The notes under the pieces: model-generated
What the model saw: only the letters and a program-made list of their open reading frames with translations
What the model was told of the DNA's origin: nothing
The model's database searches: none
From: an uncultured Lacinutrix sp.
GTDB taxonomy: Bacteria > Bacteroidota > Bacteroidia > Flavobacteriales > Flavobacteriaceae
Direction: 5' to 3'
Length of the DNA stretch: 64,000 nucleotides
Assembly: GCF_947500325.1 (NCBI RefSeq)
Contig: NZ_CANMRQ010000001.1
Span: 540,156-604,155, forward strand
Position numbers and translations under genes: made by a program
Shown here: positions 44,023 through 52,508 of the stretch, piece by piece
Layout of the letters: the number at the start of each line of letters is the position of its first letter
Position numbering within the stretch: position 1 is the stretch's first letter

Positions 44023-44805
44023 ATGAAAGACCAACTAAAAGTAGCAATTATTCAGTCTAACTTGGTTTGGGAAAACCCAGTTCAAAATCGAATTAATTTT
44101 GCAAATAAAATTGAATCAATTTCTCAAATTGTAGATGTAATTGTATTGCCAGAAATGTTTACTTCTGGTTTTACAATGAATGCAGAGTCTGTTGCAGAAA
44201 CAATGCACGGAGAAACTGTAAATTGGATGTTAGATATTGCAAAAAGAAAAGCATCTGCTATAGTTGGTAGTTTAGTTATTAAAGATGATGGAGAGTATTA
44301 TAATAGGTTATTATTTGTAAAACCAGATGGTACGATTGAGTATTATAATAAGAGACATACATTTACTTTGGCAGGAGAACATAAAGTATATCAAGCGGGA
44401 AAAAAACAAAAAATCATAACATATAAAGGTTGGAATATAGCAGCTTTAATTTGTTATGATTTGCGTTTTCCGGTTTGGGCTAGAAATACAGCTAATTATG
44501 ATGTTGTTTTATATGTTGCTAATTGGCCAAAACCAAGAATTACAGCTTGGGATGCTTTGCTTAAAGCAAGAGCTATTGAGAATATGAGTTATTGTATTGG
44601 TGTTAATCGGGTAGGATTAGATGCTACAAACCATGAATATCCAGGACATTCTACTATTTATGATGTTTTAGGAAAACAATTAACTAGTCTAGAACCAAAT
44701 AAAGAAGGTATTGAGGTTATTGAACTATCTAAAGAACATATTGCAAAAAACAGAAGACATCTTGGGTTTTTGAATGATAGAGATACGTTTAATCTAATAG
44801 TATAA
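44023..44805 (+). CDS. omega-amidase (Nit2/YafV-type nitrilase superfamily)
   Basis: Hydrolyses 2-oxoglutaramate or 2-oxosuccinamate to the 2-oxo acid and ammonia; cytosolic. The nitrilase triad is visible as Glu44 (VLPEMFTSGF), Lys110 (YYNKRHTF) and Cys144 (LICYDLRFPVWA). AGEHKVYQAG and YVANWPKPRITAWDALLKARAIEN fit the YafV branch. Together with the aminotransferase upstream it completes the glutamine transaminase K / omega-amidase route of methionine salvage. Its 3' end overlaps the convergent lipoprotein gene by 17 bases. Confidence 0.88.
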   Translation: MKDQLKVAIIQSNLVWENPVQNRINFANKIESISQIVDVIVLPEMFTSGFTMNAESVAETMHGETVNWMLDIAKRKASAIVGSLVIKDDGEYYNRLLFVKPDGTIEYYNKRHTFTLAGEHKVYQAGKKQKIITYKGWNIAALICYDLRFPVWARNTANYDVVLYVANWPKPRITAWDALLKARAIENMSYCIGVNRVGLDATNHEYPGHSTIYDVLGKQLTSLEPNKEGIEVIELSKEHIAKNRRHLGFLNDRDTFNLIV

Positions 44806-46399
44806 AATTTATTATTTGATCAAAACCTGCTGTTCCTTTTATTATCTCAGGATTATAACTAACACGTTCTGGTTGCATACCTTTTAAATAATTTCCAGAA
44901 TCATAAACACCATTATTATTAGTATCAAAAACAACACGTAAATAATAGTCTTTAGGATCTAAATATAGAAAATCCAAAGGCTTTTCTTCCGTTAAATACT
45001 GTTCTGTCTCTACTTTACCATCTTTATCTGTTAATTGAACAATTAAAGGGAATTTACCGTTTCTAATATTAATTTGAGCGTTGTAATAACTATAATCTGT
45101 TTTAGTTCGTAAATTATAATTCAAAGTGTCATTAGTGTTTTCAAAAAGATCTACTAATGCATTTGGGTAAACTTTTATGTTATAATTATTTTCTTCAGTC
45201 TTATTAAACTTTAAAGAATAGGTGTTAGAAATACTGTCGTAATCTGTATTAAAAGAGACCGTAGTAGAGTCCTTATCTATAATTACAATTTTACTTTTGT
45301 CTATTTTTTCAAAAGGTATATTTCCATTTAATTTAAAATCTTCATTAAATTTTATATTACCACTAGGTTTAGCACTTACAATTAAAGAGTCTTTTTTATT
45401 ATCTTTTATTTTTACAGTAAAAGTGTCTATAATTTTTTTATTAGTTACTTTAAAAATAAGAGAATCTACGTCTAGTTTTGGTGAGTAGAAATAATTTAAA
45501 GTATCAGCTTGTTTGTCTTTTATGTAACGTGATTTATAATTTGAAGGAACATTAGATAAAACATCAAAAGTTACTGATTCGTAATTGCCTTCAAAACCAA
45601 AAGCTATTTTTTCTCCAGCTACTAGTTTGGGTTTACTAGCTTTATAGTCTCGTTCTTCTAAAAATAGTTTTAAATCATAAAATGCAGAATCATTTGGGAC
45701 TGTAATAGGAGTTTCATAAAAACCAATTTTATCAGATCCTTGTTGAAATTTATTGTCACTATTTTCATCTTTTAAAGCACGAAGTATATAAGTTCCAGCT
45801 TTTACATTTTCTATAGTAAAGTTTGTAGTACTATCTAAAGTATTGGTAATATAATCTGGTGTGCGTTTGTAAATTGTAGAATCGTTATATGTAGAGTCTT
45901 TCTCATACAACATGACAGAAACAAAATCATCTGTTTTTAAGCTAAGGGCATCTTTAATACTTCCTTTAACTGTCAAAGAATCAATATAATTCCCTGTAGA
46001 AAGTACGTATCTATAATATGTGTAAGGATTTTCTTCGTTATTATCTACTATACTATTACCAAAATTAAAAGCATAAGTAGTATTGGGTTTTAACGTATCG
46101 TAAATTTTAATAGTAATATACTTACTGGCCGAACCTAAAGGAGTAATTTCTGGAGGTGTAGACATTGGAGGAGAAACAATAAGCTGTTTGCTTAAATCCT
46201 TAATTTTTATGTATTCATCAAAATAAATTTTAATCTCATTACCTGTAAAATTTGTAGAGTAATTTTCAGGAAAAGACTTTGTAATATTTGGTGGGTCAAT
46301 ATCTTTTTCTCCTCCACTAGGATTTCCTCTATTGGCACAATTAGCAAAGATTACTGCAATTATTATTAAAAGTAAGAAATTTAAAAGGGTGTTACGCAT
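44789..46399 (-). CDS. lipoprotein with N-terminal Ig-like (Big_5) domain
   Basis: Lipid Cys about residue 21 (IIAVIFANCANRGNPSGG). Residues about 35-135 form an Ig-like Big_5 domain (DPPNITKSFPENYSTNF, NEIKIYFDEYIKIKDL, LIVSPPMSTPPEITPLG, ITIKIYDTLKPNTTYAFNFG), followed by mixed beta domains. An NTNNNGVYDSGNYL-type repeat near the end suggests Ca-binding Asp/Asn loops. This is the Bacteroidota Ig-like lipoprotein family commonly found near nitrilase genes; surface location, function unknown. Confidence 0.8.
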   Translation of the reverse strand: MRNTLLNFLLLIIIAVIFANCANRGNPSGGEKDIDPPNITKSFPENYSTNFTGNEIKIYFDEYIKIKDLSKQLIVSPPMSTPPEITPLGSASKYITIKIYDTLKPNTTYAFNFGNSIVDNNEENPYTYYRYVLSTGNYIDSLTVKGSIKDALSLKTDDFVSVMLYEKDSTYNDSTIYKRTPDYITNTLDSTTNFTIENVKAGTYILRALKDENSDNKFQQGSDKIGFYETPITVPNDSAFYDLKLFLEERDYKASKPKLVAGEKIAFGFEGNYESVTFDVLSNVPSNYKSRYIKDKQADTLNYFYSPKLDVDSLIFKVTNKKIIDTFTVKIKDNKKDSLIVSAKPSGNIKFNEDFKLNGNIPFEKIDKSKIVIIDKDSTTVSFNTDYDSISNTYSLKFNKTEENNYNIKVYPNALVDLFENTNDTLNYNLRTKTDYSYYNAQINIRNGKFPLIVQLTDKDGKVETEQYLTEEKPLDFLYLDPKDYYLRVVFDTNNNGVYDSGNYLKGMQPERVSYNPEIIKGTAGFDQIINFILLD

Positions 46400-46592
46400 A
46401 TTAAAAAGGCATTGTTTGGCAAATTAACAATTTATTTATGTACTAAAGAAAAACAAAGTTGTATTCATAACAAAGTTTATGAAGAATTTAAGGTTAGAAA
46501 AAAAATCATTTAAAATTATTGAGCAAATTTCGAATATGAAACGATTGAGAGCAAATTTGAAATCAGTAATGGCTTTTATATAAATCTGTTTT

Positions 46593-46620
46593 TTGATGCT
46601 AAATACTCAATCTATATTTG
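46593..46620 (+). promoter_or_regulatory. promoter of lipoprotein copy 1
   Basis: TTG at 46593-46595, 17 bases, then TATATTTG at 46613-46620: a match to TTG-N17..23-TAnnTTTG, giving a leader of about 50 bases. Upstream, ATTGAGCAAATTT (46518) and ATTGAGAGCAAATTT (46544) form an imperfect direct repeat 26 bp apart. Copy 2 of the gene has no comparable element. Confidence 0.6.
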
Positions 46621-46675
46621 TTTAGGAGGAAGCTGAAAAGCCTTAAAAGAGTAAGCTAATTTTAATTTTTTACAA

Positions 46676-47170
46676 ATGAAAATATTTAATTTTTTAGTTT
46701 TAGTGCTAGTTTTTGGATTTGTATTTAACTCCTGTTCTTCAGAAGAAGTAGTTTTTCAAGAAGAAAATAATACGTTAAATACTCAAGGCTTAGAAAAAAC
46801 ATCTTCAGCTTCATTGAGTAATGTGCTTTGGTGTGATGGGATTTATATAATAAGCCTTACTAATGGTCCACAAATGAGAAGTCGTGTAGATCTTTCATGG
46901 GATTTAGAAAGTTATTTTGTTAATTCAGAAGATGTTACTTTTAATATTGAGTTTCAGGTAGGAGTAAATTCTGGAGGTATTCCTACTTACGGTGAATCTT
47001 ATATATTTAATGAGCATAGAACGCTTTCAGCTGGAAGTGGTGTGCTACATACTTTTACAGCTTCATATAATGCAATAAGTGATTTAAATGGTTCGGTATC
47101 TGGAAGATGGAGAGTTCGTGAAGAACAGTGTGAATGGAGTGATTGGAAAGATCACTATTTTGATTTATAA
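46676..47170 (+). CDS. FN3-like lipoprotein, tandem copy 1
   Basis: A 164-residue lipoprotein (VFNSCSSEE, lipid Cys near residue 20). The mature part is one beta-sandwich-like domain opening LSNVLWCDGIYIISLTNG and ending DLNGSVSGRWRVREEQCEW and SDWKDHYFDL. The same end is found in the next gene (QGRWRVRVEDCEWSDWKDYY), so the two are paralogues. Two Cys residues may form a disulfide. Probably a small surface or periplasmic protein of unknown role. Confidence 0.75.
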   Translation: MKIFNFLVLVLVFGFVFNSCSSEEVVFQEENNTLNTQGLEKTSSASLSNVLWCDGIYIISLTNGPQMRSRVDLSWDLESYFVNSEDVTFNIEFQVGVNSGGIPTYGESYIFNEHRTLSAGSGVLHTFTASYNAISDLNGSVSGRWRVREEQCEWSDWKDHYFDL

Positions 47171-47209
47171 TAAATTGTGAGAGATTTTATATAACTATTA
47201 ATAGTAATT

Positions 47210-47243
47210 ACAGAGGCATATTTAATTTGCCTCTGTTTTTTTT
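47210..47243 (+). terminator. terminator of lipoprotein copy 1
   Basis: Nine-bp stem ACAGAGGCA (47210-47218) / TGCCTCTGT (47228-47236) with loop TATTTAATT and a T-run to 47243. It is nearly identical to the one after copy 2 and was duplicated with the gene. Confidence 0.85.
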
Positions 47244-47250
47244 ATAGTAA

Positions 47251-47348
47251 AGATTATGAATTACTTGTTGAGTAATACTTTTTTAAATCTTAATAAAGTT
47301 ATAATGTGCTCTGTAAATATTCTGCTATAAAATATTTTTTACAAAATC
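47251..47348 (-). pseudogene. decayed comF fragment left by duplication
   Basis: These 98 bases align closely with 48454-48557 inside the intact comF gene (shared blocks AGATTATGAATTA, AAATCTTAATAAAG, CATAAAATATTTTTT and ACAAAATC). Read on the minus strand they give FYSRIFTEHIITLLRFKK against FYGRILIEHATALLRFEK in ComF, but with stops and a two-base frameshift. The remaining comF sequence between the terminator and this fragment is missing. It shows that the unit [lipoprotein gene + terminator + comF part] was duplicated in tandem. Confidence 0.75.
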
Positions 47349-47409
47349 GAGGGTAACATATTCTGTTAGTATAGAACAGATTAATATATTAATTTTTAAC
47401 TTTTATATT

Positions 47410-47949
47410 ATGAAACAAATTAGATTTTTAACTGTAATCTTTGCAGTTGTATTAGTGTTTAATTCATGCTCTAATGAGCAAGAAAATTTTGAGAATGAAG
47501 AACAGATTTTTAACAAAGAAATTCAAAATAAAGAATTGGGACCAATTAGTAATACCTTGTATTTATATGATATTTGGAATAATTCTAAAGGAAGTTTAGA
47601 ACAATTGGCTTTTTGCGATTATGTAGAGATTACAAGTCAAACGAACGGTCACCAAATGAGAAGTAGAGTAAATCTTAATTGGACAGTAAGTTTTAATTTT
47701 CCACCACCGCCACCGCCACCAGGATTAGTAAGGTATACTGTGGAGTTTCAGCCAGGAATTTCTTTTGGAGGAATTTTAACTTATGGAACGCCTTATTTTT
47801 TTGAAGAAGAATTTCTTAGTACTCAAGAAAGTATTAGTGTAAATTACAGTTCATTAGAAGAGTTAGATGGTAATGTGCAAGGTAGGTGGAGAGTTCGTGT
47901 AGAAGATTGTGAATGGAGTGATTGGAAAGACTACTATTATGATTTGTAG
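47410..47949 (+). CDS. FN3-like lipoprotein, tandem copy 2 with polyproline insert
   Basis: A 179-residue paralogue of the preceding lipoprotein (lipid Cys near residue 20, VFNSCSNEQ). The shared core runs from NGHQMRSRVNLNWT to RVEDCEWSDWKDYYYDL. It differs by a longer N-terminal spacer and by seven consecutive Pro residues (about 98-104, NFPPPPPPPG) encoded by a CCA/CCG microsatellite at 47701-47721. Such a tract would need EF-P for efficient translation. Its upstream region has no clear TAnnTTTG promoter. Confidence 0.75.
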   Translation: MKQIRFLTVIFAVVLVFNSCSNEQENFENEEQIFNKEIQNKELGPISNTLYLYDIWNNSKGSLEQLAFCDYVEITSQTNGHQMRSRVNLNWTVSFNFPPPPPPPGLVRYTVEFQPGISFGGILTYGTPYFFEEEFLSTQESISVNYSSLEELDGNVQGRWRVRVEDCEWSDWKDYYYDL

Positions 47950-47988
47950 TAAATTGCGTGATGTTTTATAAAACTACCAATAGTAATT

Positions 47989-48020
47989 ACAGGGGCATAT
48001 TTAATTTGCCTCTGTTTTTA
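47989..48020 (+). terminator. terminator of lipoprotein copy 2
   Basis: Stem ACAGGGGCA (47989-47997) / TGCCTCTGT (48007-48015), loop TATTTAATT, short T-run. The single change from copy 1 (A to G in the left arm) keeps the pairing through a G.U pair. The T-run overlaps the comF stop region. Confidence 0.75.
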
Positions 48021-48695
48021 TGCAATTGCCATAGTGGCAATGCTAATTTTAACGTTTTTTGCTTTATTGAGTTCAATAGAACAAGCTTCAATAGTTGATC
48101 CGGTTGTAATAATATCATCCACTAAAAGAATATGTTTATTATTAATAGCTTTATCATTTATTATGCAAAAAAGTTCTTTGTTGTTTTGCCATCTAGCAAA
48201 ACGTTTTTTATTGACTTGAGAAGAGGTGTTTGTTATTTTTAATAAAACATTATCTAGATAATTAGCTTTTAATGCCAAGGCAATTTCTTTTCCAAAAGTT
48301 TCCACTTGATTATAACCTCTGCTGCGAAGCTTTTTTTTATGTAGTGGAACAGGAATAACAATGTCTATCGTTTTGTAAACTTCAATTTCACTTAGTTCTT
48401 TACCAAGCCAACGCCCTAAAAATGTACCTACTTGTTGTTGTTTTCTATATTTAAGATTATGAATTAATCGTTGTGCAATGCCTTTTTTTTCAAATCTTAA
48501 TAAAGCAGTTGCATGTTCTATTAATATTCTACCATAAAATATTTTTTTTACAAAATCATTATTGTTTTTATGAAAATCTGTTACAGGTAAGTAATGCCTA
48601 CAATCTGTACAAATACAAGATTCGTTGTCACTTAGTGCTAATTGGCAAGAGTTACAAGTCTCTGGAAGAAAGGTGTTTATGATTGATTTAAGCAT
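48018..48695 (-). CDS. comF: ComF family phosphoribosyltransferase-like protein
   Basis: Needed for DNA uptake in naturally competent bacteria, where it acts with the ComFA helicase; it also occurs widely outside competence. The N-terminal zinc-knuckle has four Cys (CNSCQLALSDNESCICTDC). The phosphoribosyltransferase fold follows with KKKLRSRGYNQVETFGKEIA and the PRPP loop ILLVDDIITTGSTIEACS near residue 195. The 225-residue length is normal. A decayed copy of its internal part lies at 47251-47348. Confidence 0.9.
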   Translation of the reverse strand: MLKSIINTFLPETCNSCQLALSDNESCICTDCRHYLPVTDFHKNNNDFVKKIFYGRILIEHATALLRFEKKGIAQRLIHNLKYRKQQQVGTFLGRWLGKELSEIEVYKTIDIVIPVPLHKKKLRSRGYNQVETFGKEIALALKANYLDNVLLKITNTSSQVNKKRFARWQNNKELFCIINDKAINNKHILLVDDIITTGSTIEACSIELNKAKNVKISIATMAIA

Positions 48696-48813
48696 TTAAT
48701 CGATAAAAAAACAGGGTTCATCATAAATTTATAACATTTTAACGAATAGTCTTTCATTTTTTTTTTAAGTTAATGATTAACTATTAAATTTACATTGTAA
48801 ACGCTATTAAAAA

Positions 48814-49755
48814 ATGATTATTTATCCCCAAATCAATAATCTTAGAATCATTGTTATACCATTTGTAGTGGTCTTGTCTGTTCTAAGTTATTACAGTTAT
48901 AAAAGTTATCACTCTATTCAAGAGTATGAAACTTTCTTAGTTCAAGAGAATAAGAATGTTGCCACCGAATTATTCGATATGATTTTTGCTTATCATGATA
49001 TTGAAGTAGAAAATGAAGGGCTTTTAAATAGACTTGCAGCTTCTAAAAATAGAATTTCTAAAGTTCTAGATTCAGTACAAACCTACGAACCAAGTACACA
49101 ATTAATTCTTAGTTATAGAAAACAACTAAGAGAGCTAAAAGAAGAGAATAAAAGAATATTAGAACTTGTAGAAGAGCTAAATGAGGAAAATGAATTTTTA
49201 AAAGTTCAAGCAGATTATGTTGGTCAAGAGTTAGAACATTCTAAAGAAAGAGTCACTAAATTTGAAAAGAAAAATTCTCAGCTATCTAAAAAGAATATAG
49301 GTTTGAAAGCAAAACTTGAGGATGTTTCTAAGCTTAAAGAAAAACTAAAAGACGCATCAAAACCAATAATTAGTAGTATTTCTATTAATGCAGTAAAGCG
49401 TATTAAAAGTGATAACATTATTGTAGAAACTAAAAAAGCAAAAAGAACTAAAAAAATACACGCTTGCTTTACTATCCAGGAAAATAAGGTAGCCGCAAAG
49501 GGAGTGCAAAATTACTATATTCAAATTATAGACCCTAGTAATAATGTTGTAGGTGATAGAGGTACAGTTTCTATTGATGGAGTTTCTACATTAATATATA
49601 GTAAAATGGTAACTGTACAGTACGATAATAAAGCATTAAATGTCTGCGAATTTATAGAGCCTTCTTCTGGGGAGAAATTTGAAAAAGGTCACTATTTTGT
49701 TTCGATTTTTAATAATTATGGTATTGTAGAGGAAACGTTTTTCCTGCTAAAATAG
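48814..49755 (+). CDS. single-helix coiled-coil envelope protein, tandem copy 1
   Basis: A 313-residue protein: N-terminal transmembrane helix (IIVIPFVVVLSVLSYYSY), then a long coiled coil over residues about 45-195 (for example RELKEENKRILELVEELNEE). A C-terminal beta domain of about 110 residues follows (KKIHACFTIQENKVAAKG, NYYIQIIDPSNNVVG, KFEKGHYFVSIFNNYG). Predicted to anchor in the inner membrane and reach across the periplasm. Homologues are sometimes labelled ParA-like, but no Walker motif is present. A palindrome AGTTAA-TGA-TTAACT (48768-48782) lies upstream. Confidence 0.7.
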   Translation: MIIYPQINNLRIIVIPFVVVLSVLSYYSYKSYHSIQEYETFLVQENKNVATELFDMIFAYHDIEVENEGLLNRLAASKNRISKVLDSVQTYEPSTQLILSYRKQLRELKEENKRILELVEELNEENEFLKVQADYVGQELEHSKERVTKFEKKNSQLSKKNIGLKAKLEDVSKLKEKLKDASKPIISSISINAVKRIKSDNIIVETKKAKRTKKIHACFTIQENKVAAKGVQNYYIQIIDPSNNVVGDRGTVSIDGVSTLIYSKMVTVQYDNKALNVCEFIEPSSGEKFEKGHYFVSIFNNYGIVEETFFLLK

Positions 49756-49785
49756 AGAAAGAGATATATATTTAATTTATAAAAG

Positions 49786-49823
49786 GACAGCTTATATAAA
49801 ATTTATAGGCTGTCTTTGTTTTT
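49786..49823 (+). terminator. terminator between the coiled-coil copies
   Basis: Eleven-bp stem GACAGCTTATA (49786-49796) / TATAGGCTGTC (49804-49814) with one G.U pair, seven-base loop, then a T-rich run to 49823. Each copy is therefore a separate transcript. Confidence 0.8.
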
Positions 49824-49939
49824 CAATTATTTGTTTTTTTTAGTAAAAATATAACTTCATCAATTATTTTATCATTTCATCGAATAAAATGAAGAGTAAA
49901 GGGGGTTAATATATAGATTCGCTTAATTAATTTATTAAA

Positions 49940-50845
49940 ATGATAGTTAACCCTCAATTATTTAACTACAGATTAATTATTGGTTCATTGGTTATAGCAA
50001 TAGTGGTTTTAGGTTCTTTTAGTTATAGTAGCTATGAGAAGGTAAAACAAAATCAGGTGTTCGTTCAACAAGAAAGTAAACTTGTAGAAAGCGAATTATC
50101 TGAAATGATTTCTCAATATGAAAAGGTTGAAGTCGAAAACGACAATCTAAAATATCAGTTTGAGAAAACTAAAAATAGAATGAAAAGTATTTTAGATTCT
50201 GTTAAACTGTTAAAACCAAGTGGAGCACTAATATCTAAGTATAAAAGTGAAATTCGAATTCTAAAATTAGAAAACGAAAAAGTACTAAATTTAGTAGAGA
50301 ATTTAGAAACAGAAAATACTCAGTTAAAAGCGAAAACGAAAAAAATAGAAACTGTTTTACAGAAAGAAAAGTCTATAGTTGACGCAATTAAAACAGAGCA
50401 CAAAGTACTTTCTAAATCTTATGTTAGCCTAAAAGAAGATTTAGAAACGGCAAAACAGTTATCAATTGCCAATTTGGAAGCCGAAGCTGTAAAACGTGTT
50501 ACATCTAAGCGTATTGTTGATACTAGACATGCTAATAAAGCAAAGCAAATACATGTGTGTTTTACATTAACAAGTAATAAATTTGCTGATAGTGGAGAGA
50601 AAGAAATATACATTCAAATATTAGATAATAAAATGAATGTAGTTGCTAATAAAGGATTTGTTGATTATGGTAAACGTTCTTTAATTTACTCTTTTAAAAA
50701 GACTGTAAATTATAATAAAGAAGATATTAATGTCTGCTCTTTAATAGAAAAAGATATTGATGTGAAATTAGAAAAAGGTTTATATTTTATAAATGTTTTT
50801 CATGATGGTGAGACATTAGGAAAAACAACCATTGAATTAAAATAA
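49940..50845 (+). CDS. single-helix coiled-coil envelope protein, tandem copy 2
   Basis: A 301-residue paralogue of the gene before it: an equivalent start (MIVNPQLFNYRLIIGSLVIA), the coiled coil over about residues 45-185, and the C-terminal beta domain (KQIHVCFTLTSNKFADSG, IYIQILDNKMNVVANKG, KLEKGLYFINVFHDGE). Divergence is high in the coiled coil and lower in the beta domain, so the copies are older than the neighbouring lipoprotein pair. Role unknown; possibly two subunits of one envelope complex. Confidence 0.7.
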   Translation: MIVNPQLFNYRLIIGSLVIAIVVLGSFSYSSYEKVKQNQVFVQQESKLVESELSEMISQYEKVEVENDNLKYQFEKTKNRMKSILDSVKLLKPSGALISKYKSEIRILKLENEKVLNLVENLETENTQLKAKTKKIETVLQKEKSIVDAIKTEHKVLSKSYVSLKEDLETAKQLSIANLEAEAVKRVTSKRIVDTRHANKAKQIHVCFTLTSNKFADSGEKEIYIQILDNKMNVVANKGFVDYGKRSLIYSFKKTVNYNKEDINVCSLIEKDIDVKLEKGLYFINVFHDGETLGKTTIELK

Positions 50846-50868
50846 AAATATTCCCTCATATTTTTAAC

Positions 50869-50905
50869 AAACCGTTCCAATAAATTGGAGCGGTTTTATA
50901 TTTTT
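50869..50905 (+). terminator. terminator that runs into the glyS promoter region
   Basis: Twelve-bp stem AAACCGTTCCAA (50869-50880) / TTGGAGCGGTTT (50885-50896), one G.U pair, loop TAAA, followed by a T-rich run. The run contains TATTTTTG (50899-50906), which matches TAnnTTTG and lies only five bases before the glyS ATG. Confidence 0.75.
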
Positions 50906-50911
50906 GTAGCT

Positions 50912-52456
50912 ATGGCAAATCAAGACGATCAATTTAAAAAAGTAATCTCTCATGCAAAAGAATACGGTTATGTATTTCAAAGTAGTGAGATATACGACGG
51001 ACTAAGTGCCGTTTACGATTACGCACAAAATGGAGTAGAATTAAAAAAGAATATTCGCGACTATTGGTGGAAAGCTATGGTACAAATGCATGATAATATT
51101 GTAGGATTAGATGCTGCTATTTTTATGCATCCTACAACCTGGAAAGCATCTGGTCATGTAGATGCTTTTAGTGATCCATTAATAGATAATAAAGATTCTA
51201 AAAAAAGATACAGAGCAGATGTTTTAGTAGAAGACTACTGTCTTAAAATAGAAACTAAAATTGAAAAGGAAGTTAAAAAAGCAGCAAAACGTTTTGGAGA
51301 TGCCTTTAATAAAGAAGAGTTTTTAACAACTAATCCTCGTGTTTTAGGGTATCAAGAAAAAATAGATACTATTCTTTCCCGATTAGGAAAATCTTTAGAA
51401 AATGAAGATTTAGCAGATGTAAAATTACTAATTGAAGAACTAGAAATTGCAGACCCTTTATCTGGAAGTAAGAACTGGACAGATGTAAAGCAGTTTAACT
51501 TAATGTTTGGTACAAAGTTAGGAGCAAGCGCGGAAAGTGCAATGGACTTATATTTAAGACCAGAAACTGCTCAAGGTATATTTGTAAACTTTCTAAACGT
51601 ACAGAAAACTGGGAGATTGAAGATTCCTTTTGGTATTGCGCAAACAGGAAAAGCATTTAGAAACGAAATTGTAGCGAGACAATTTATTTTTAGAATGCGT
51701 GAGTTTGAGCAAATGGAAATGCAATTTTTTATAAAACCAGGAACACAAGGAGAATGGTATAAACATTGGAAAGAAGCTAGAATGAAATGGCACTTGTCGC
51801 TTGGTATGGGTGAAGACAATTACCGTTTTCATGATCATGAAAAACTAGCGCATTATGCAGATGCGGCAGCAGATATTGAGTTTAAATTTCCATTTGGATT
51901 TAAAGAACTAGAAGGGATACACTCGCGTACAGATTTCGATTTAAAAGCACATGAAGAGTACTCTGGAAAGAAGATGCAATATTTCGATCACGAAGAGAAT
52001 AAAAACTATACACCATACGTATTAGAGACATCTATTGGTTTAGATCGTATGTTTTTAGCTGTGTTTTCTAATGCATTACAAGAAGAAGAGCTTGAGAATA
52101 ATACAACAAGAACAGTTTTAAAATTACCAGCTGTTTTAGCACCATTTAAGGCAGCTGTTTTGCCACTAGTGAAAAAAGATGGTCTGCCAGAAGTAGCAAA
52201 ACAAATTGTTGAGGACTTAAAGTGGGATTTTAATATTGCTTATGATGAAAAAGATGCGGTAGGAAGACGCTATAGAAGACAAGATGCTAACGGAACTCCA
52301 TTTTGTATTACTGTAGATCATGATACTTTAAATGATAATACAGTTACTATTCGTCATAGAGATACTATGGAACAACAGCGTGTTAAAATTGATGAACTAA
52401 GACAGATTATAAAAGATGAAGTAGATGTTAGAACTTGGTTAATGAAAATGAAATAA
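50912..52456 (+). CDS. glyS: glycyl-tRNA synthetase (alpha2 type)
   Basis: Charges tRNA-Gly; class II synthetase, homodimeric form. An in-frame TTG at 50885 lies inside a terminator hairpin and would add nine residues, so the ATG at 50912 (MANQDDQFKK) is chosen, giving 514 residues. Class II motifs: motif 1 around QSSEIYDGLSAVYDYAQNG, motif 2 in FGIAQTGKAFRNEIVARQF and MREFEQMEMQFF, motif 3 in VLETSIGLDRMFLAVF. The anticodon-binding domain covers about residues 415-510 (VLAPFKAAVLPLVKKDGLP). Followed by a strong terminator. Confidence 0.95.
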   Translation: MANQDDQFKKVISHAKEYGYVFQSSEIYDGLSAVYDYAQNGVELKKNIRDYWWKAMVQMHDNIVGLDAAIFMHPTTWKASGHVDAFSDPLIDNKDSKKRYRADVLVEDYCLKIETKIEKEVKKAAKRFGDAFNKEEFLTTNPRVLGYQEKIDTILSRLGKSLENEDLADVKLLIEELEIADPLSGSKNWTDVKQFNLMFGTKLGASAESAMDLYLRPETAQGIFVNFLNVQKTGRLKIPFGIAQTGKAFRNEIVARQFIFRMREFEQMEMQFFIKPGTQGEWYKHWKEARMKWHLSLGMGEDNYRFHDHEKLAHYADAAADIEFKFPFGFKELEGIHSRTDFDLKAHEEYSGKKMQYFDHEENKNYTPYVLETSIGLDRMFLAVFSNALQEEELENNTTRTVLKLPAVLAPFKAAVLPLVKKDGLPEVAKQIVEDLKWDFNIAYDEKDAVGRRYRRQDANGTPFCITVDHDTLNDNTVTIRHRDTMEQQRVKIDELRQIIKDEVDVRTWLMKMK

Positions 52457-52476
52457 TAAAATTATAATATAAAAAA

Positions 52477-52507
52477 AAGCCTAAATTTTCTAGTTTAGGC
52501 TTTTTTT
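52477..52507. terminator. bidirectional terminator after glyS
   Basis: Nine-bp stem AAGCCTAAA (52477-52485) / TTTAGGCTT (52494-52502), loop TTTTCTAG, with a T-run to 52507 and A-run before it. It separates the convergent glyS and the barrel protein gene. Confidence 0.9.
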
Positions 52508-52508
52508 A

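Noticed and set aside
50885..50911. glyS starting at TTG 50885
   Set aside because: The codon is inside the right arm of a terminator hairpin and the ATG at 50912 gives the normal family N-terminus.
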